DNA from: an uncultured Eubacteriales bacterium
GTDB lineage: Bacteria; Bacillota; Clostridia; Oscillospirales; Acutalibacteraceae
NCBI GenBank assembly: GCA_900320925.1
Contig: ONUD01000252.1
Span: forward strand, 1-5,928
Length of the DNA: 5,928 nucleotides
Reading direction: 5' to 3'
Part shown: positions 5,357-5,928 of the stretch, in pieces
How positions within the stretch are numbered: the stretch's first letter is position 1
How the letters are laid out: each line of letters begins with the position of its first letter
Made by a program: the position numbers and the translations under genes
Notes under the pieces: generated by a model
The model's database searches: none
The model's input: the letters and a program-made list of their open reading frames with translations, nothing else
What the model was told of the DNA's origin: nothing

Positions 5357-5928
5357 ATGTTGGAACTGCCGTTGGCATTTAAGGAAGAAATGCAGGAATT
5401 GCTGAAAGAGGATTATGAGCGGTACGAGGAATGTATGGCACACGAACCGTTCCGTGGCATTGCTGTGAATACTCTTAAAATCAATGCCGATATTCTGCTT
5501 CCACTGTTGCGTTTTGACGTGAAGCCGACACCGTTCTATCGTAACGGGTATTACATTCCCTGTAACGAGGACGGTATCGGCAGACTGCCCCTGCACCATG
5601 CAGGAGCGTTCTATGTACAGGAACCGTCTGCCATGTCGGCAGTGACCCTGCTGGACGTACAAAAGGGTGACAAAGTATTGGATTTGTGTGCCGCCCCCGG
5701 CGGAAAGTCGGCACAGATTGCCGCCTGCCTGCAAAACACGGGATTACTTTGGTCAAACGAGATTGTCCGCAATCGGGTACAAATTCTGCTGTCCAATTTT
5801 GAACGGATGGGCATTGCAAACGGGGTCGTATCGTCCTGCCACCCTGATGTGCTGTGTCAGAAGCTGGAGGGCTTTTTTGACAAGGTATTGGTTGATGCCC
5901 CGTGTTCGGGAGAGGGCATGTTCCGCAA
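5357..5928 (+). CDS. rsmF: RsmF-like (NOL1/NOP2/sun family) rRNA cytosine-C5 methyltransferase, N-terminal part
   Basis: S-adenosylmethionine-dependent enzyme that methylates carbon 5 of cytosine in RNA, probably 16S rRNA. It is cut by the right edge after 190 residues. Seen: an N-terminal region (1-80) with MLELPLAFKEEM and RGIAVNTLKI, matching the small N-terminal domain of RsmF-like proteins; QEPSAM (88-93); the SAM-binding motif I DLCAAPGGKS (109-118); the NEI acidic position (134-136) followed by NFERMG (147-152); and motif IV DAPCSGEGMFR (180-190), with C183 the cysteine that helps release the product. The catalytic cysteine of motif VI lies beyond the window. The EGMF ending of motif IV favours RsmF over RsmB. 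Start: ATG 5357 follows GGAGAG by 6 bases. It appears to be its own unit after the repeat-bearing gap. The exact target cytosine cannot be read from this part. Confidence 0.88.
   Translation, partial: MLELPLAFKEEMQELLKEDYERYEECMAHEPFRGIAVNTLKINADILLPLLRFDVKPTPFYRNGYYIPCNEDGIGRLPLHHAGAFYVQEPSAMSAVTLLDVQKGDKVLDLCAAPGGKSAQIAACLQNTGLLWSNEIVRNRVQILLSNFERMGIANGVVSSCHPDVLCQKLEGFFDKVLVDAPCSGEGMFR

Noticed and set aside
5336..5734. 132-residue minus-strand open frame opposite the methyltransferase
   Set aside because: The plus strand carries SAM motif I and motif IV there; the antisense frame has no support.

Overview
The window looks like a chromosomal piece of a Gram-positive Clostridia-type bacterium, most likely a gut Ruminococcus or a relative in the Oscillospiraceae. 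The grounds are strong AGGAGG-like ribosome binding sites, a cysteine T-box leader in front of cysE-cysS, a glycogen-type branching enzyme, roughly balanced GC content, and a short palindromic intergenic element of a kind I associate with this group. The genus is inferred and was not tested.

Layout. Positions 2-1063 (+) hold the C-terminal part of a 1,4-alpha-glucan branching enzyme (GlgB), cut by the left edge and closed by a stem-loop at 1071-1098. Positions 1120-2235 (+) encode a 371-residue cysteine-rich protein that I read as two uncharacterised domains in one chain: an N-terminal three-cysteine DUF5131 (Gp37/Gp68-like) domain and a C-terminal DUF4186-like domain. Within 20 bases of its stop comes a good sigma-A-type promoter (2254-2282), then a complete T-box riboswitch with a UGC (cysteine) specifier (about 2291-2530), then three genes joined by 4-base ATGA overlaps: cysE (2603-3247), cysS (3244-4638) and cdd (4635-5012).

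A probable 36-residue proline-rich small protein lies on the minus strand (5009-5119) and converges on cdd with a 4-base stop overlap. The 237-base gap at 5120-5356 contains two stacked hairpins resembling a dispersed repeat. From 5357 to the right edge (+) is the N-terminal 190 residues of an RsmF/NOL1-NOP2-type rRNA cytosine-5 methyltransferase.

How the genes work together. The core is a cysteine-responsive operon. When uncharged tRNA-Cys accumulates, the T-box antiterminator should form and allow transcription of serine acetyltransferase (supplying O-acetylserine for cysteine synthesis) and cysteinyl-tRNA synthetase (using cysteine). Cytidine deaminase, a pyrimidine salvage enzyme, is physically tied to this unit by an overlap. 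The glgB end, the DUF5131-DUF4186 gene and the methyltransferase appear to be separate units.

No mobile element, CRISPR array, tRNA or rRNA gene was seen. The least explained items are the DUF5131-DUF4186 fusion, the 36-residue minus-strand protein and the position of cdd under cysteine control.
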